A stretch of DNA of 64,000 nucleotides from Actinomycetota bacterium (GCA_040881665.1 JBBECT010000006.1:42462-106461); one strand, 5' to 3'; positions 8,070 to 17,389 are shown, numbered from the stretch's first letter. Translations and numbers: made by a program. Notes: generated from the sequence alone by a model not told the origin.

Positions 8070-9566
8070 CTAGAGGCAGGCCCAGGGGTCGCTCGTCGGC
8101 CGGCACTCGTTCCACAGCGTCTGCTCGAGCCCGGTGCCGAAACCCAGGATCCGTTCGATCCGGGAGTTGTAGACGATGTCGAATCCGTTCTTGATGTTCA
8201 TCGAACCCGCGTAGAGGGCACCCTCGGCCGAGTTGGAGGAGTTCTTGAAGGCCATCTTCCCCGGCGTGTACAAGACGCCGGCAACACCGTCGTCGGGGTC
8301 CGTGGAAGTGCCCGAGTCGAACACGACCGAGTTCTTCCCGTAGATGCTGCAGTCACCGCCGTTCGTCGTGCACGTCGTCCCCGTGGGTGGCACGTAGAGC
8401 GAGACGATCACGACCGTCACCCCGGGCACACTCGTGCTGATCGTGCCCGTGTTACCCAAGTCGATCGGCGCGTTCGTGATGATGGTCAGGTCTCCTCCGA
8501 GCGAGAGACCATCCAGATCGATCCGCGTCGTCTTGCTCGGCTGCGTCTGCCAGATCGCGAACGAGCCGGACATGTCCGATTTCGAGACCGCGTTGAACTG
8601 CGTCACCGCGGTCGCCGAAGTGTTCGTCGCTCCGCACGTCCCGCTGCTCGGGTAGCAGTTCAGCGACGGGTAGTTCGTCGGGTCAAAGGTGAACGCCGGC
8701 AGCGGAACCACGGCGGGGGGCTCGGTCAGGGTGCGCGGCTGGGCCGGTAGATTGGGTACCGACGAGGTGATCGTGCCGCAGGCGGTTGCCTGACCCTCGA
8801 CCGTACCGCCGGTGATGTTGTAGAGCGCCTGCGTAGCGCACCCGGGACTCACGCTCGACGGTGCGGAGGCCTTCGCGTCGCCTTCGGTCCTCGCGCCGTT
8901 GCTCATCGCGATGCCGGGCTCACCCCCCGTCCAGACACTGCCTTCCTTGTCGGTGCATTCGTGTCCGCTGGGGAACGTGTGGGACTTGAGCACCACGGAA
9001 TTGTTCGCCATCGTCACGCCCCCGTTAGCGCTGAGCACGCTGCCGCAGATCGTGGTGTTCTGGCCGATCGTGACGCTGTTCGTGGCGTAGATGTCCCCGG
9101 CGATGTTCTGGTCGTTCTTGACCTCCATGTCGGACGCGGAGAACAGGGCGTAGCGGAACGTCGGGATCGGCTCCAACAAGATCTGCACCTTCCGGATCTG
9201 TCGCGCACCGGTCATCGTCGGGTAGTACCCCACGGATTCGATCTCGACGTCTCCGGCGCCCACCGTGCGCCAACTCACTTGGTACTCGCCGTCCTGACCG
9301 TCGATGGGCGTGCAGACATCCACCGGATCGTCGACCGCACAGTCCGAGGTCGCGGCCCGGTCGGCGGTGAGCCGGCCGATCGCGTCGTTTAGTCCGGATT
9401 CGGCTACCCCGAGGGTGCGCGACCAGCGCGCACCGTTCTCCGCAAGGTTGAACGCGGCGTTGCCCGCTGAAAGGGCCACGACCATCAGCAGGGTCATCAC
9501 CGTCAGCAGGATGATCGCGGTCACGAGGGCGAAGCCCTCTTCCTCGCGTCGAAGCCTCGAGAGCAT
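8070..9566 (-). CDS. PilX/PulK-like minor pilin with long beta-rich body
   Basis: 498 residues. It starts with a short basic leader and a degenerate prepilin helix (EEGFALVTAIILLTVMT), the pattern of PilX N-terminal domains, where the Glu5 of pilins is replaced. The body is rich in Asn, Thr, Gly and Ser with regularly spaced hydrophobics and about a dozen cysteines, suggesting a beta-helix or beta-sandwich exposed on the pilus tip. It lies 17 bases after the GspJ/PilW-like gene. It probably initiates or caps the pilus. Confidence 0.72.
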   Translation of the reverse strand: MLSRLRREEEGFALVTAIILLTVMTLLMVVALSAGNAAFNLAENGARWSRTLGVAESGLNDAIGRLTADRAATSDCAVDDPVDVCTPIDGQDGEYQVSWRTVGAGDVEIESVGYYPTMTGARQIRKVQILLEPIPTFRYALFSASDMEVKNDQNIAGDIYATNSVTIGQNTTICGSVLSANGGVTMANNSVVLKSHTFPSGHECTDKEGSVWTGGEPGIAMSNGARTEGDAKASAPSSVSPGCATQALYNITGGTVEGQATACGTITSSVPNLPAQPRTLTEPPAVVPLPAFTFDPTNYPSLNCYPSSGTCGATNTSATAVTQFNAVSKSDMSGSFAIWQTQPSKTTRIDLDGLSLGGDLTIITNAPIDLGNTGTISTSVPGVTVVIVSLYVPPTGTTCTTNGGDCSIYGKNSVVFDSGTSTDPDDGVAGVLYTPGKMAFKNSSNSAEGALYAGSMNIKNGFDIVYNSRIERILGFGTGLEQTLWNECRPTSDPWACL

Positions 9567-9583
9567 GGTGTCCGATCCCTCCG

Positions 9584-10081
9584 TTAGGTGGTCGTCGCGT
9601 TGCGCAAGAAGACGTCAGCCTGGATCGGCACATCCTGCGTGTGCGTATCCAGGTCCAGCGAGATGTCGACCGAGAGGTCGTCGGGATAGGTGAACACCTG
9701 GTCCGAAGCAAGTTGCGAGAGCTGCGGTACCGCGGTGCCCCCGTCGACCGCGCGGACCAGCGTGTAGGGGGCAGAACCCCCCTGGACGCGCCACGAGATG
9801 TCGTGCGGGTCTCCGTCGATGTAGGTGTCCACGTCGATCCGGCTTGCGGTGCTCGTCCCCGCGTCGACCGATACTCCCTGGCGCAGATCCTTGGTCAAGC
9901 GCTGCAGTGCGATCTGGCCGTCGCCGAGCACGTCGCGGCGGTTCGAGATGATGCTCGTATCCTTGAACGCCCTCATGGCGACCCCCAGAACGGCGGTCGT
10001 GATGATGCTCATGATCATCAGCGTCACCATGACCTCGACGAGCGTGAACCCGCCCTCCCGGGGATCAGACCGAGACGACAT
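9584..10081 (-). CDS. pseudopilin (PilW/GspJ-like)
   Basis: 165 residues with a class III prepilin leader ending in Gly before FTLVEVMVTLMIMSIITTAVLG; Glu5 is present. The rest resembles GspJ/PilW minor pilins (a long alpha-helix, then a small beta domain with QRLTKDLRQGV). I choose the ATG at 10081 because GGTGGAG stands 6 bases before it; the start overlaps the upstream gene by 17 bases. A GTG at 10093 has no ribosome site. Confidence 0.78.
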   Translation of the reverse strand: MSSRSDPREGGFTLVEVMVTLMIMSIITTAVLGVAMRAFKDTSIISNRRDVLGDGQIALQRLTKDLRQGVSVDAGTSTASRIDVDTYIDGDPHDISWRVQGGSAPYTLVRAVDGGTAVPQLSQLASDQVFTYPDDLSVDISLDLDTHTQDVPIQADVFLRNATTT

Positions 10082-11558
10082 TGCTGGCTCCACCGATATT
10101 GCCGGCGAGATCCTGGACGACGACGTAGAACTGGTAGTCGGTCTGGTTGTTCAGACCGCTCACTCGGCACTTCGGCTGTGGGCTGCCTTCCGTCACACAG
10201 GTGACCTGCGAGTAGGGCAGGTTCGGCGGTGTCGTCGCGCGCTGGTAGACGAGATATCCACCGAAGTCCGCGGGGAGCGGTGACGGGGCAGTCCAGCTCA
10301 GCACGGTCGAGAGGTTGTTGACGGCCCTCGTACCGATCAGTCCCGTCGGCACGGCCGCTGGAGCTCCAGTGTCGAGGAGGATCGAATCTGACGCCGTCGC
10401 GCCGTGCTTGCCCAACGAGTCGATGAACCGCACGTAGACGGTCTTCGTCCCGTCTCCCGACGTCAACGTATACAGTGGGGAGGTCGCGTAGGTCAGAGCG
10501 GCACCCCACGTCAGTCCGTCGGTCGACAGCTGCATCTGAGTGGCACCAGCTGAGGACAGGTTCAATGTGACCTGGGCCGAGGTCGTGTAATCCTGCCCAT
10601 TCAGGATCGAGATCGTGCCGTTCGGTCCGCCGTTCCCGCCTCCGCCTGCCGTGGAAACGGTGACCGTGCAGTTCGCCCCGGCGTTGGACGCGGTGGCGCC
10701 GTCGTCGTCGTAGACGGTGTTGCTGATCTGATAGGTCCCTACACCGGCGTAGGTGTGCTGCTGGTCCACGCCGCCGTCGGTGACCGAGGCACCGTCACCG
10801 AACTCCCAGTCGATGCGATCGATCGTGCCGTCGGTGTCCGACGCGCTCGCTGTCAGGTTCACGGTGAGGGCGTTCGCGGTGATGTCCGGACAACCCACCG
10901 AGGGCCCCTGATTCGTCGACGATTCGGGTACGACGTAAGGCACCTCGCCGTTCGAGAACAGGGACGAGATCTTCAGCTGTCGGGCGAAGGGCTTGGGGTT
11001 GTCCCAGGTGACGACCGCGGTGACTCGCTTGAGGTCTTCGGTCGATCCGCCGTCATCCAGATCGACCCACGTGACGTACACGTACACCTCGAACTCGGTG
11101 TTCCCTCTGGAGAACGGATCCTGCACGTGCGTCAGCTGAGGCGTGCCCGGCTCCTCGGGCGTGACGATCAACGGCTCGTAGCAGGTGCTCCCACCCCCGA
11201 CGCACGCTGCGCCCGTGGGATTGTAGGTTTGGGCATCCTCGTCAACCCAGAAATCGGGATTGCTCTCGTTTGCCGAGTGCGGCACTTCGCCTCCGACGAG
11301 CGAATCCTGGTTCAAGGCCAGAGCTTCGTAGTTGAGGGATCGCGCGAACTCCATCTGCTCCTCAGCGCCGGCTTGCGCCGCGAGTCGCTCGCGGGCGAGT
11401 CCACTCGTCGTGAGGCCGTAGCCGAGCGCCTGGGCGACCGCAAAGGCGCCCACGGCGAGGATCATGCCCGCGACCATCCCCTCCACGAGGGTGAATCCAC
11501 GCTCGTCAGCGTGAAGGCGGGCGTGGAACCATGTGAACAGGGATCCGCGCATACGCAA
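10065..11558 (-). CDS. minor pilin with PKD and Ig/fibronectin-like adhesion modules (PilV-like)
   Basis: 497 residues. The leader (about 21 residues) ends in G before FTLVEGMVAGMILAVGAFAV, a pilin helix with Glu5. After the pilin domain (to about 210) come a PKD-like domain (about 215-295, with WEFGDG and HTYAGVGTY), an Ig-like segment and a fibronectin III-like C-terminus with its YxFYVVVQDLAGN end. Such modules bind surfaces or sugars, so this could be a tip adhesin. The frame starts at a TTG (11558) with AGAGAGG 9 bases upstream; an ATG at 11552 is the alternative. Confidence 0.75.
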   Translation of the reverse strand: MRMRGSLFTWFHARLHADERGFTLVEGMVAGMILAVGAFAVAQALGYGLTTSGLARERLAAQAGAEEQMEFARSLNYEALALNQDSLVGGEVPHSANESNPDFWVDEDAQTYNPTGAACVGGGSTCYEPLIVTPEEPGTPQLTHVQDPFSRGNTEFEVYVYVTWVDLDDGGSTEDLKRVTAVVTWDNPKPFARQLKISSLFSNGEVPYVVPESSTNQGPSVGCPDITANALTVNLTASASDTDGTIDRIDWEFGDGASVTDGGVDQQHTYAGVGTYQISNTVYDDDGATASNAGANCTVTVSTAGGGGNGGPNGTISILNGQDYTTSAQVTLNLSSAGATQMQLSTDGLTWGAALTYATSPLYTLTSGDGTKTVYVRFIDSLGKHGATASDSILLDTGAPAAVPTGLIGTRAVNNLSTVLSWTAPSPLPADFGGYLVYQRATTPPNLPYSQVTCVTEGSPQPKCRVSGLNNQTDYQFYVVVQDLAGNIGGASNVVSV

Positions 11559-11640
11559 TACGATCAGCCTCTCTGAGCCTCTCTTGGCCTTATCGGCCCA
11601 GGTCCCACGGAACTGAAGGCGCCGAAGCGGAAGGGAACGA

Positions 11641-11668
11641 AGAGAGGCGGCCCTCGGGCCGCCTCTCT
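11641..11668 (-). terminator. hairpin terminator after the major pilin gene
   Basis: Perfect 13-base inverted repeat (AGAGAGGCGGCCC / GGGCCGCCTCTCT) with a 2-base spacer, 28 bases after the pilin stop. On the plus strand a T-rich run follows; on the minus strand TTCGTTCC. It would cut off most pilin transcripts and leave the minor pilins less expressed. Confidence 0.75.
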
Positions 11669-11695
11669 TGCGTTCCTTCCTTTTTCCGTTACGAC

Positions 11696-12199
11696 CTACG
11701 AGAACGACGGATCCGCGACGTTGGCCTCGTCAGCCGCGGCCCAGGCACCTGTGCAGGTCCCGCTGTCGGCGTAGAACGTGCCGGGCTCCGCACCGCCACC
11801 GGTCCCCGCCGTGTCGCGGATGTGGTAGCACGTCTGCGAGTCAGACAGCGCGGAGGCACCGAACGTTTGTCCAGCACCACCGACGGCCGAGACATCGAAG
11901 CTGACGACCGTTGGTCCGGTGGAAGCGCCCGCTTGGTAGTCCAGCGACCCTTCCGCGTCTTCCAGGGACGAAATCGTCACTGGCGTGTACGTGTTGTTGT
12001 CCGTGTAGATCGTCTTCGCAGCGGCCAGGCCGTTACGAAGGCTTGACTGCGCTGCCCGGTTCTGGGCACGCTGCCTGGCGCCGAGGAAGGTCGGCAGAGC
12101 GATGGCGATCAGGATGCCGATGATCAGAACGACCACCATCAGCTCGATCAGTGTGAAGCCTTCCTCGTCACGGCGCCGCTCTCTGAGGCGCTGGATCAT
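11696..12199 (-). CDS. pilA: major type IV pilin
   Basis: 167 residues: 14-residue basic leader ending in Gly, then FTLIELMVVVLIIGILIAIA with the essential Glu5, an alpha-helical spine to about 65, and a small globular head with two cysteines 20 residues apart near the C-terminus (a D-region-like loop). GGGGGAG lies 5 bases before the ATG at 12199, the best ribosome site of the locus. Flanked by its own hairpin terminator, it is probably the structural subunit. Confidence 0.93.
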   Translation of the reverse strand: MIQRLRERRRDEEGFTLIELMVVVLIIGILIAIALPTFLGARQRAQNRAAQSSLRNGLAAAKTIYTDNNTYTPVTISSLEDAEGSLDYQAGASTGPTVVSFDVSAVGGAGQTFGASALSDSQTCYHIRDTAGTGGGAEPGTFYADSGTCTGAWAAADEANVADPSFS

Positions 12200-12392
12200 G
12201 GAGACTCCCCCTTTCGAGGACTCCGTCGCGGATCCCGATGACCCGCGCTCTGCAAAAGGTGTCGGCCCCACGCCTTCCTGGCTGTAGTTGGCCTCAGGCG
12301 GATTTCCCAATGCAGCGGAGCCCATGCCCCGATAGTCCGAACGAACTACCAGCAGAAGGACAAGTTCTTGCAGCACACCGAAACACACGCAT

Positions 12393-12415
12393 GCCCGCCC
12401 CCTGAGGGAACGGGC
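12393..12415 (-). terminator. possible hairpin after pilC
   Basis: GCCCG / CGGGC arms continue into an imperfect stem (two G-T pairs) around a 3-base loop, 21 bases after the pilC stop. No U-tract follows. The rest of the 12200-12435 gap should hold the pilin promoter, but I could not identify a convincing -35/-10 pair there. Confidence 0.35.
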
Positions 12416-12435
12416 CCAGCGCGCTGCAATCGGGA

Positions 12436-13647
12436 CTACTGGATCAGGTTGATGATGTTGAACATCGGCATGTAGAGAGCGATCACCGCGGCTCCGACCG
12501 CACCACCGATGACCGCGATCAAAAGCGGCTCGATCAGAGACGTCAGAGCGTCGACCGTTGCCTTGACCTCTTCCTCGTAGAAGGCCGCGACCTTCTCGAG
12601 CATCGTGTCGACGGCGCCGGTCTCCTCACCGACCGCCAGCATCTGCACCACCATCGGCGTGAACACCGCGTGCCTACCGAGCGGCTTGGCCATCGACTCA
12701 CCCTCGCGCACGGCCGACTGCACGTCGGTGACGGCGATCGCGATCACCTTGTTGTTCACGGTGTCGATCACGATGTCGAGGGCCTGGAGGATCGGAACGC
12801 CCGACTTCAGCAGCATCGCAAGGGTTCCGGAGAACCGCGCCATAGCCGTCTTGTGGAACAGCTGGCCGAACACCGGGACGCGCAACTTGAACTTGTCGAC
12901 CACGAGACGTCCTTGCTCGGTCTTCTTGTACTTATTGAGACCGATCCAGAAGCCGATCCCGGCGATCAGGAACATCCACCAGAAGGTTCGGAGTGCGTTC
13001 GACGCGTTCAGCAGGAGCTGGGTCGGCAACGGGAGCTTTCCACCCAATTGCGCGTAGATCGTCTCGAACTGAGGAACGACGAAGAGCAGCATCGCGCTCA
13101 TGATCAACATCACGAGGATGACCACGACGACGGGATAGGTCATCGCCGACTTGATCCGCCGCCGGAGCTCGACCTCCGACTCGATCTGGTCCGCCAGTCG
13201 CAGCAGCACCAGGTCGAGCACACCGCCCATCTCGCCGGCCGCGACCATCGCCGTGTACAGCTCGTTGAAGCACTTGGGGTGCTTCTCCAGGGCCTTCGTG
13301 AGCGAGGAGCCTTGCTCGACATCGGTGCGGACCTGCACGAGGATCTTCTCGAGCTCGGAGTTATCGGTCTGGTCCGCGAGGATCGAGAGGGCGCGCAGGA
13401 TCGGCAGTCCGGAGTTGATCATCGTCGCGAACTGGCGGGAGAAGACCGACAGGTCCTTCAGCTTCACGCGGCCTGGGCGGAGGTTGATCTCCATCTTGAG
13501 GCCGGCCTTCTCCTTGTTGACCTCCAGCGGTGCGTAGCCCATCTCACGCAGCTTGTTCAGCGCGAGGGACTCGCTGTCGGCCATCATCGTCCCGGTGACG
13601 ACGTTGCCGGTCTTGTCGCGGACCTTGTAGGCGTAGGACTCAGGCAT
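12436..13647 (-). CDS. pilC: type IV pilus inner-membrane platform protein PilC
   Basis: 403 residues with two copies of the T2SS F domain, each with its conserved FSRQFATMINSGLPILRAL-type and FSGTLAMLLKSGVPILQAL-type signature, and membrane segments around 170, 220 and 375. It sits in the membrane and is turned by PilB/PilT to insert or remove pilins. ATG at 13647 overlaps the pilT stop by 8 bases; upstream in-frame codons lie within pilT. Confidence 0.93.
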   Translation of the reverse strand: MPESYAYKVRDKTGNVVTGTMMADSESLALNKLREMGYAPLEVNKEKAGLKMEINLRPGRVKLKDLSVFSRQFATMINSGLPILRALSILADQTDNSELEKILVQVRTDVEQGSSLTKALEKHPKCFNELYTAMVAAGEMGGVLDLVLLRLADQIESEVELRRRIKSAMTYPVVVVILVMLIMSAMLLFVVPQFETIYAQLGGKLPLPTQLLLNASNALRTFWWMFLIAGIGFWIGLNKYKKTEQGRLVVDKFKLRVPVFGQLFHKTAMARFSGTLAMLLKSGVPILQALDIVIDTVNNKVIAIAVTDVQSAVREGESMAKPLGRHAVFTPMVVQMLAVGEETGAVDTMLEKVAAFYEEEVKATVDALTSLIEPLLIAVIGGAVGAAVIALYMPMFNIINLIQ

Positions 13648-14830
13648 ACGGCGAACCACCCCCCATCGGTGCACTCATCGGTGTTCCGCCGTTGGCGCTG
13701 TAGCCATCTTGAGGCGGTGGCATGCCGCCGCCGCTCCCGACGAGGCGCTGGAGCTCCTCGGGGTCATGGCAGCGCTCGAAGGCCAGCTGCTGGCTGATCT
13801 TGCCCGCCTTCAGCAGCTGCGACAGGGACATGTCCATCGTCTGCATCCCGAACCGGCCGCCCGCCTGCATCACCGAGTAGATCTGGTGGACCTTGCCCTC
13901 GCGGACGAGGTTGCGGACGGCGGGGGTGGTGACGAGCACCTCGGACGCGACCGCACGGCCACGGCCGTCGGTCGTCTGCAGCAGCTGCTGGGTCACGATG
14001 CCCTGCAGGGTCGTGGCCAGCTGCACCCGCACCTGCTGTTGCTGGTGGGGCGGGAACACGTCGATGATGCGGTCGATCGTCTGCGGGGCGTCCTGCGTGT
14101 GGAGCGTGGCGAACACGAGATGACCGGTCTCGGCCGCCGTGATCGCGGTGGAGATCGTCTCGAGGTCGCGCATCTCACCAACCAGGATCACGTCGGGGTC
14201 CTGGCGCAACACATGCTTGAGCGCCGGAGCGAACCCGTGCGTGTCGGTGCCGACCTCACGCTGGTTCACGATGCACTTCTGGTGGCGATGGAGGAACTCG
14301 ATCGGGTCCTCGACCGTCATGATGTGCCCGGAGCGTTCCTTGTTGACCACGTCGACCATGCCGGCCAGCGTGGTCGACTTCCCCGAACCCGTCGGACCGG
14401 TGACGACGACGAACCCACGCGGGAACCGTGCGAGATCGGCCACCACCGGTGGCAAGCCCAAGGTGTCGAGCTCCTTAATCTCGTAGGGGATCAGCCGGAA
14501 CGCGGCCCCGATCGAGTCGCGCTGGAAGTACACGTTCACGCGGAACCGGGCCTTGCCCGGGAGCGCGTAGGACATGTCGAGCTCGAGCTCCTGCTCGAGC
14601 CGCTCCCGCAGTTTCTGGGGGAGGATCGCGTAGATCATGCCCTGCAGCGACCTCGGGCCGAGCACCGGATACTCGGCGAGGCGCTCCAGGTCTCCGTGCA
14701 GGCGCACCGTCGGCGGCGCGCCCGCGGTCAGGTGCAGGTCCGAACATCCCCGCTCGAGGACCGCCTCGAGCAGCTCAGGGATGGGCACCTGCACATCGTC
14801 GTTCACGACTTCCATGCCGGGGATACTCAT
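13640..14830 (-). CDS. pilT: type IV pilus retraction ATPase PilT
   Basis: 396 residues. Walker A GPTGSGKST, the Asp box and Walker B region (DPDVILVGEMRDLETI), and the His box (ATLHTQDAPQTIDR) are all present, with the AIRNLIRE-type motif seen as AVRNLVRE. The C-terminal tail after the ATPase domain is Gly/Pro-rich and short. PilT drives pilus retraction and twitching. It starts 3 bases after the pilB stop. Confidence 0.93.
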   Translation of the reverse strand: MSIPGMEVVNDDVQVPIPELLEAVLERGCSDLHLTAGAPPTVRLHGDLERLAEYPVLGPRSLQGMIYAILPQKLRERLEQELELDMSYALPGKARFRVNVYFQRDSIGAAFRLIPYEIKELDTLGLPPVVADLARFPRGFVVVTGPTGSGKSTTLAGMVDVVNKERSGHIMTVEDPIEFLHRHQKCIVNQREVGTDTHGFAPALKHVLRQDPDVILVGEMRDLETISTAITAAETGHLVFATLHTQDAPQTIDRIIDVFPPHQQQQVRVQLATTLQGIVTQQLLQTTDGRGRAVASEVLVTTPAVRNLVREGKVHQIYSVMQAGGRFGMQTMDMSLSQLLKAGKISQQLAFERCHDPEELQRLVGSGGGMPPPQDGYSANGGTPMSAPMGGGSPYA

Positions 14831-14833
14831 CTG

Positions 14834-16522
14834 CTACTTCACCACCCTCGCGACTTCCTCGATCGATGTCTGTCCCATCCTTGCTTTGGTCAGACCGTCG
14901 TCTCGCAGGGTGGACATCCCCTGCTCGATCGCGACCCGCCTCACATCATCGGCAGACGAACGCTCGACCGTGAGCCGTTCGATCTCCTCGCTCATCTGCA
15001 TCACCTCGTACAACCCGATCCGGCCTCGATAGCCCGTGTTCGTGCACGCCGAGCAGCCCTCGGCGCGGAACAGCTCGGTAATCTCGTCCCACTGGTACTC
15101 GGGGTAGCCGGCGGCCTCGAGCTCGGGCTGATCCGGCGCGTATGCCACGCGGCAGCGCTCACAGAGCTTGCGCGCCAGGCGTTGCGCCACCACGCAATCA
15201 ACCGCCGAAGCGACCAAGAAGGTCTCGACGTCCATCTCGGTGAGCCTGGTGATCGCCGAGGGAGCATCGTTGGTGTGCAACGACGAAAGCACGAGGTGAC
15301 CGGTGAGCGCGGCCTCGACCGCGATCATCGCCGTCTCGCGGTCGCGGATCTCTCCGATCAGCACGATATCGGGGTCCGATCGCAGGATCGATCGCAGCGC
15401 CGTGGCGAAGGTCAGGCCCGCCTTGTTGTTGACCTGGATCTGGTTCACGCCGGGAAGTCGGTACTCGACCGGATCCTCGACGGTGATGATGTTGCGCTCC
15501 GGGTCGTTGAGGATGTTCAGCGTCGCATACATCGACGTCGACTTCCCCGACCCGGTCGGGCCGGTGACGAGCAGCGCGCCATACGGCTTGCGGAACGACT
15601 GCTCGAACCGCTTGTAGCTGTCCTCGAGGAACCCGAGCTCCTCGAGGCGGATCAGCGCGTGGCTCGTGTCGAGGATCCGGATCACGATCTTCTCGCCGTA
15701 GACGGTCGGCAGGCTGGCGAGCCGCAGGTCGACCTTTCGACCGCCGACCGTCATGCCAATGCGGCCGTCCTGGGGGAGGCGCTTCTCCGCGATGTTGAGA
15801 TCGGCCATGACCTTGAGCCGGCTGACGAGGCCGTTCTGGACGTTCTTCGGGACGCGCTGCATCGCCTCGTGGAGCACGCCGTCCACGCGGAAGCGGACGC
15901 GGACGTCCTTCTCCCCCGGTTCGATGTGGACGTCCGATGCCCGGTCGGCGACGGCCTGGGTCATGATCGAGGTCACGAGCTTGACGATCGGTGCGTCCTC
16001 GACCGCCGCCTCGACGTCGCCCAGACCGTCCTCACCGGCCTGCACGTCCGCCGACGCCTCGGCGACCATGTCGTCGAGCTGCGCATCGAGCGACGCGAAC
16101 TTAGCGATCGCCTGTTCGACGTCGCTGGCCGTCGCCACGACCGGCTTCACGTCTCGGTTCGTGATCGCCCGGATGTCGTCGAGCGCGTACACGTTGGCGG
16201 GGTCGGACATCGCGACGAGCAGCTTGTCTTCGCGGGTCGCGATCGGGATCGCCCGGTAGCGGCGGGCCAGGGTCTCCGGCAGCAGGGAAGCGGCCATCGG
16301 ATCGATCTGGAAGTCGGAAAGGTCGACGAACTCCAGGCCGACCTGCTCGGAGAGGGCGCGCACGAGGTCGGCTTCCTTGATGAAGCCCTTGTCGATCAGG
16401 ACGCGGCCGAGCGCCTTCGGCGTCTTCTTGTGCTCGTCGAGTGCCTGATCGAGCTGTTCCTGCGTGAGGAGCCCCTGCTCGATCAGGATCTGACCGAGCT
16501 GCTTGGGCTTGCGCTTCGCCAT
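14834..16522 (-). CDS. pilB: type IV pilus extension ATPase PilB
   Basis: 562 residues. An N-terminal MshEN/GspE-II domain (about 1-150, opening LGQILIEQGLLTQEQLDQAL) that in relatives can bind c-di-GMP, then the GspE ATPase core with Walker A GPTGSGKST, Walker B (ILIGEIRDRETA) and the two CxxC zinc pairs (CERC and CSAC). It powers pilus assembly. The N-terminal LLxxxxL repeats hint at nucleotide control, but binding cannot be shown from sequence. Confidence 0.93.
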   Translation of the reverse strand: MAKRKPKQLGQILIEQGLLTQEQLDQALDEHKKTPKALGRVLIDKGFIKEADLVRALSEQVGLEFVDLSDFQIDPMAASLLPETLARRYRAIPIATREDKLLVAMSDPANVYALDDIRAITNRDVKPVVATASDVEQAIAKFASLDAQLDDMVAEASADVQAGEDGLGDVEAAVEDAPIVKLVTSIMTQAVADRASDVHIEPGEKDVRVRFRVDGVLHEAMQRVPKNVQNGLVSRLKVMADLNIAEKRLPQDGRIGMTVGGRKVDLRLASLPTVYGEKIVIRILDTSHALIRLEELGFLEDSYKRFEQSFRKPYGALLVTGPTGSGKSTSMYATLNILNDPERNIITVEDPVEYRLPGVNQIQVNNKAGLTFATALRSILRSDPDIVLIGEIRDRETAMIAVEAALTGHLVLSSLHTNDAPSAITRLTEMDVETFLVASAVDCVVAQRLARKLCERCRVAYAPDQPELEAAGYPEYQWDEITELFRAEGCSACTNTGYRGRIGLYEVMQMSEEIERLTVERSSADDVRRVAIEQGMSTLRDDGLTKARMGQTSIEEVARVVK

Positions 16523-16570
16523 ATCCTCCCCTTGGGGTCACGCCCCTCGCTGGCGAGTAGTTCGGACTAC

Positions 16571-17290
16571 TTAGGACTCTTCGTCATCGACGCTGGTCTC
16601 CTGAAGGAGTCGGGAGAACTCCTGGGCGAGCAGCACCCGATCCACCTCCCCGTCCTCTTCCGGCGACGGCTTCGGTGCCTTCGCCGGCGGGTCCGCCGGA
16701 GGCGTCTGCGCGGCCGGCTCGGGCTCCGCCGCAGCCGGTTCCGGGGCCGCCGCCGGCTCCGGAGCGGGCGCGTTCCCGGCGGGTCCGGCGCCTTCGCCCG
16801 GGCCACCGGCCGCCCCTGCGGCGGTCTGCTTGGATTCCGCGGCGATGGGCTGCTCGACCGGCGCCTTCGCGTCCTTGTGCAGAGATGTCCGCGGCTTGCC
16901 GCTGGGAGCGGCGGGAGCGTCGGGGATCTTCAAGGCGTCCTTCTTCGCGCGCCCCTCCTCGGCCTGCAGCAGTGCTTGCTCGAGCTGATCGATCAGCAGT
17001 CCCGGACGGATCGTCGTCCCCCCCAAGGCGAACGCGCCGTACGGACCGCGACGGACATAGACCCAGAGTTCGTCGGCGAACTCGAGGAAGCCTTTGTCGG
17101 AGTCTCCGAGCGTCGCGAACCGGAGCCAGGCCGGCTTGATCTCCTGCTCGGCGTCCGGGGGGAAGGCGCCCAGGACCAGACCGTCGCGTGAGACGATCAG
17201 CACGCCGCGCAGGTCGTTGAACGACACCGCGATCCGTGACGCGAGCGCCGCGAAGTCTTCCAATCCCGGATCTCCTCTCTGAGGAGGCAT
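16571..17290 (-). CDS. Roadblock/LC7-like protein with Ala/Pro/Glu-rich tail, next to pilB
   Basis: 239 residues. Residues about 10-105 have the alternating strand/helix pattern of Roadblock domains (RGVLIVSRDGLVLGAF, then LWVYVRRGPYGAFAL), which often regulate small GTPases or ATPases. The rest is a disordered A/P/E/K-rich linker ending in a short acidic-amphipathic tail (VDRVLLAQEFSRLLQE). It lies 48 bases before pilB, so it may regulate the pilus motor. The start is uncertain: ATG 17290, or a TTG at 17263 preceded by AGAGAGGAG. Confidence 0.6.
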   Translation of the reverse strand: MPPQRGDPGLEDFAALASRIAVSFNDLRGVLIVSRDGLVLGAFPPDAEQEIKPAWLRFATLGDSDKGFLEFADELWVYVRRGPYGAFALGGTTIRPGLLIDQLEQALLQAEEGRAKKDALKIPDAPAAPSGKPRTSLHKDAKAPVEQPIAAESKQTAAGAAGGPGEGAGPAGNAPAPEPAAAPEPAAAEPEPAAQTPPADPPAKAPKPSPEEDGEVDRVLLAQEFSRLLQETSVDDEES

Positions 17291-17389
17291 CGGGAGCGCA
17301 TCCGGAGCGCTTGAGGCTCCCCGCGCACGCACGACCGGGAACCATCACAACGGCCCATCCCGGCGTGGTTCCGCCGTGGAACGACGGTC

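Noticed and set aside
13709..17191. A 1160-codon open frame on the plus strand opposite pilT and pilB
   Set aside because: It mirrors two certain genes in a GC-rich sequence with strong third-position bias; the product is rich in Arg, His, Asp and Leu with no family pattern or ribosome site.
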